Origin: an uncultured Roseburia sp.
Lineage (GTDB): Bacteria > Bacillota > Clostridia > Lachnospirales > Lachnospiraceae
Assembly (NCBI GenBank): GCA_945928585.1
Contig: CAMENQ010000100.1
Coordinates: forward strand, 1-7,951
Length of the DNA stretch: 7,951 bases
Direction: 5' to 3'
Positions 6,036-7,951 of the stretch are shown in pieces. The translations under genes were made by a program, and so were the position numbers. Below the pieces are notes generated by a model that saw nothing but the letters and a program-made list of their open reading frames with translations, did no database searches and was not told the origin of the DNA. Position 1 is the first letter of the stretch. Each line of letters starts with the position of its first letter.

Positions 6036-6055
6036 AAATTCGCGAATGCGAATTT
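6036..6055. terminator. Hairpin, possible minus-strand terminator of the transporter operon
   Basis: AAATTCGC at 6036-6043 and GCGAATTT at 6048-6055 form a perfect 8-bp stem with a 4-nt loop. Read on the minus strand, the stem runs into a short T run (complement of A6034-A6038), so it may help to end the transcript coming from the gene at 6119-7063. The T run is short, so its strength is uncertain. Confidence 0.4.
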
Positions 6056-6057
6056 AT

Positions 6058-6087
6058 AAGTGCCGCTGCCGAGCGGCACTTTTTTTT
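6058..6087 (+). terminator. Second strong intrinsic terminator in the convergent gap
   Basis: AAGTGCCGCT at 6058-6067 and AGCGGCACTT at 6072-6081 make a perfect 10-bp GC-rich stem with a GCCG loop. The right arm runs straight into the T tract (T6080-T6087), so it is a textbook plus-strand terminator. yebC already has a strong terminator about 70 nt earlier. This one either catches read-through, ends a separate short transcript, or works with the adjacent hairpin as a two-way barrier to the convergent operon. Confidence 0.85.
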
Positions 6088-6118
6088 AAAATGCAACTTT
6101 ATGGTTATCGTATCTTTC

Positions 6119-7063
6119 TTATTTTTTCTTTGACACATTTACAATATAAATGCCCAGACTTACAAGCATAAGCGCAATAAGACTGTTAAGTCTGAATGCC
6201 TGCTTGGTTTCACCTAGTATAAACGCAGACAGAAATACGCCGCAAACAGGATTCATAAAACCAAATATGGCAATGCGTGATACAGGATTATGCTTAAGCA
6301 GCAATGACCACAGTGTATAAGCTACGGCAGATACAAATGCAAGGTATAAAAGTACGCTTACGGAAGACATTGTAATATTGTCAAGGTGTCCGCCCATACA
6401 TAAGCCTATAATAATAAGAACAATTCCGCCTAAAAAAAACTGATATCCGCTTAGACGGACAGGGTTTTCATTTTGGGAAAACTTCTTTATAAGTACTGAT
6501 GACATAGCACTCATAAGAGTGGATATAATCATAAAGCCTTCTCCTAAAAATGTAAAGCCGAATACAGTGTCACTTCCTGAAAGATTTATAATAAGAACAC
6601 CTGAAAATCCGACTATACATCCAAGAAGCTTATTAAATGAAAGCTTTTCCTGATGGAAAATAAGACATGCGATAAGTATGGAAAAGAATGAGCCGGTAGC
6701 ATTTAAAATGGAGCCGGTAACTCCTGCAGTATGAGCTACGCCTATATAAAAAAAGAAATACTGCCCTATGGTTTGGAAAATGCACAGTACCGGAGCATAT
6801 TTAAATGTACTTTTTTCAGGAAGCAGAGGCTTTTTTGATATTATGCTTCCAAATATAATTACTAAAATACCTGCCAGCGTAAAACGCGCTCCTGCAAAAA
6901 GTATCTGGGAAGCAGTCTGATTGTTGTCAATGCCAATAAGATTGTAACCTGTCTTTATCATTGGAATGGCACTTCCCCATAAAAAGAAGCATACAAATGC
7001 TAAAAGAGCAGCTATGGCAGGATTTGTAAGCTTCGAGGTATCTGATGTTGAACGGGTTTCCAT
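6119..7063 (-). CDS. EamA/DMT-superfamily transporter (10 TM)
   Basis: This 314-residue integral membrane protein belongs to the drug/metabolite transporter superfamily. It shows two EamA repeats, about residues 18-161 and 173-309, each with five hydrophobic helices. FFLWGSAIPMIKTG at 26-39 in helix 1 is the typical W-G-s-x-f start of EamA. The first repeat also has AGARFTLAG near 57-65, FFFYIGVAHTAGVTGSILNATG near 103-124 and the GFSGVLII end near 152-159. The second repeat has the SAVAYTLWSLLLK and NPVCGVFLSAFILGE blocks near 245-257 and 271-285. A hydrophilic N-terminus of 15 residues and a lysine-rich C-terminus fit cytoplasmic ends. Family members move amino acids, nucleotides, sugars or other metabolites, often outward; the substrate cannot be deduced. 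GAAAGGA lies 10 nt before the ATG at 7063. It is the second gene of an operon, 23 nt after the PHP-domain gene. Confidence 0.92.
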   Translation of the reverse strand: METRSTSDTSKLTNPAIAALLAFVCFFLWGSAIPMIKTGYNLIGIDNNQTASQILFAGARFTLAGILVIIFGSIISKKPLLPEKSTFKYAPVLCIFQTIGQYFFFYIGVAHTAGVTGSILNATGSFFSILIACLIFHQEKLSFNKLLGCIVGFSGVLIINLSGSDTVFGFTFLGEGFMIISTLMSAMSSVLIKKFSQNENPVRLSGYQFFLGGIVLIIIGLCMGGHLDNITMSSVSVLLYLAFVSAVAYTLWSLLLKHNPVSRIAIFGFMNPVCGVFLSAFILGETKQAFRLNSLIALMLVSLGIYIVNVSKKK

Positions 7064-7086
7064 TGTTTAAGTATCCTTTCTGTTGA

Positions 7087-7899
7087 TTAATGGTAATTTT
7101 TTAATTTTATAAATGTTGGCTGTCTTTTTTCAAATACGCAGTATTCATCAAAACCACATCTTAACAATATTTCTTCTGCAGTGTCAAAATCTGCACCAAT
7201 ATCAGCAGGAGTGTGCGCATCAGAGCCTACTGTTATGATTTTACCGCCGTACTCCCTGTATTTTTTTATAATCTCCTCACTTGGATTTGTAGTGGTAAGA
7301 CCTTTCCTTAAACCGCCTGTGTTTATTTCAATTCCTTTTTCCATGGAAATTATCTTTTTCAGTATAGTGTCAAGTCTGTCACCAAAGTCAGAATAATGAT
7401 AATGCTTTTCATTTTCATCTCTTGCATATCGTATGGCATAATCAATGTGTCCGAATACGTCAAAATCATCGAAAACATTTAAACTGTCAATGATGGCATC
7501 AAAATATTTTTCCATGCCCTGCTTTGTGGTAAGACCATTCCAGTAATTGTCATAGTATGGGTCAAGTCCGTCCACTCCGTGTATGGAACCGATAATAAAA
7601 TCAAATGGACACTGTGACGTAAATTCATAAAGACGCTTTGACTGACAGGCTTCCACACCAAGCTCAATCCCTACGGAAAGATTGATTTTTGATGAATATT
7701 TTTCTTTGAAACTGTAAATAGTATCATAGTATGCTTTTGGATTTTTTTGCTCAAATACACAGTCATCCAAATCAAAGTCATGGTGGTCGGTAACTGCCAT
7801 ATATTTCATGCCTTTGGAAATGGCAGTGTTTATAACATCATCAATGTCAGCCTCGCTGTCATATGACATTTTTGTATGTAAATGAAAATCGCATATCAT
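7087..7899 (-). CDS. PHP-domain phosphoesterase, histidinol-phosphatase-like (HisK/HisJ family)
   Basis: A 270-residue cytoplasmic enzyme with a complete PHP metal-binding set: DFHLHTKMSYDSE at 4-16 (His6, His8, Asp14), VTDHHD at 36-41, GIELGVE at 77-83 (Glu79), GSIHGVD at 104-110 (His107), FGHIDY at 149-154 (His151) and GSDAHTP at 225-231 (Asp227, His229). The length and the motif order match the Firmicute HisK/HisJ histidinol-phosphate phosphatases, which release phosphate from L-histidinol phosphate in histidine synthesis using a multinuclear metal centre. Other PHP phosphoesterases share the same motifs and no other his gene is in the window, so the substrate is inferred and I give no symbol. 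The start at 7899 has GGAGG at 7907-7911, 7 nt upstream. It is the first visible gene of the minus-strand operon with the DMT transporter. Confidence 0.88.
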   Translation of the reverse strand: MICDFHLHTKMSYDSEADIDDVINTAISKGMKYMAVTDHHDFDLDDCVFEQKNPKAYYDTIYSFKEKYSSKINLSVGIELGVEACQSKRLYEFTSQCPFDFIIGSIHGVDGLDPYYDNYWNGLTTKQGMEKYFDAIIDSLNVFDDFDVFGHIDYAIRYARDENEKHYHYSDFGDRLDTILKKIISMEKGIEINTGGLRKGLTTTNPSEEIIKKYREYGGKIITVGSDAHTPADIGADFDTAEEILLRCGFDEYCVFEKRQPTFIKLKNYH

Positions 7900-7920
7900 A
7901 AGTAAGCCTCCAAAATATTT

Positions 7921-7944
7921 AATAAAATAAATAATAAAATAAAT
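7921..7944. repeat. Perfect 12-bp tandem repeat upstream of the PHP gene
   Basis: AATAAAATAAAT occurs twice in a row, at 7921-7932 and 7933-7944. It lies just upstream of the ribosome site of the minus-strand operon. On the minus strand, TATATT at 7947-7942 could serve as a -10, which would put the repeat around the transcription start and in the leader. The matching -35 would lie at or beyond the window edge, so the promoter is not called. Confidence 0.5.
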
Positions 7945-7951
7945 ATAGTAG

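Noticed and set aside
1..7951. Mobile element, phage, CRISPR or secretion-type system
   Set aside because: No transposase, integrase, terminal inverted repeats, spacer-repeat array or defence gene is visible; the gene content and codon use look uniformly chromosomal.

Overview
This is a chromosomal, mostly housekeeping segment from a low-GC Firmicute. The best guess is a Lachnospiraceae-like (Clostridium cluster XIVa) member of the Clostridia. The reasons are strong Shine-Dalgarno sites, AT-rich intergenic DNA, heavy use of AGA and ATA codons, and the gene order acpS-nnr-alr-mazF, which resembles the Bacillus subtilis acpS-ydcC-alr-ndoAI-ndoA cluster. The assignment rests on reading alone; no search was run.

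Layout. From 1 to about 3466 (+ strand) lies a cell-envelope and metabolite-repair cluster: the 3' end of holo-ACP synthase (acpS), bifunctional NAD(P)H-hydrate repair enzyme (nnr), alanine racemase (alr) and a MazF/EndoA-type mRNA interferase with a GTG start. The MazE-type antitoxin that sits just before mazF in Bacillus is not visible. At 3686-5059 (+) is a CNNM/CorC-type membrane protein with DUF21, a CBS pair and a CorC_HlyC domain. It is preceded by the clearest promoter in the window and by a cluster of direct and inverted repeats. At 5185-5913 (+) is a YebC/TACO1-family protein, preceded by a 39-bp AT-rich quasi-palindrome and followed by a strong intrinsic terminator. The convergent gap 5914-6118 holds a second strong plus-strand terminator and further hairpins that yebC does not need. 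At 6119-7899 (- strand) is a two-gene operon: a PHP-domain histidinol-phosphatase-like enzyme (first) and a 10-TM EamA/DMT-family transporter (second).

How they fit together. AcpS activates acyl carrier protein for lipid synthesis, Alr supplies D-alanine for peptidoglycan, Nnr repairs hydrated NAD(P)H, and MazF is a growth-arresting endoribonuclease. The CorC-like protein probably concerns divalent cations and YebC concerns translation or regulation. The minus-strand pair may link a phosphatase with small-molecule transport, but the substrate cannot be read from sequence.

I found no mobile element, CRISPR array, tRNA, rRNA or recognisable riboswitch, and no convincing undescribed multi-gene system. 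The most interesting points are the apparently antitoxin-less mazF, the repeat-rich control region before the corC-like gene together with that protein's atypical DUF21 motifs, the palindrome before yebC, and the extra hairpin/terminator block at 5990-6087 that could be the end of a small RNA.
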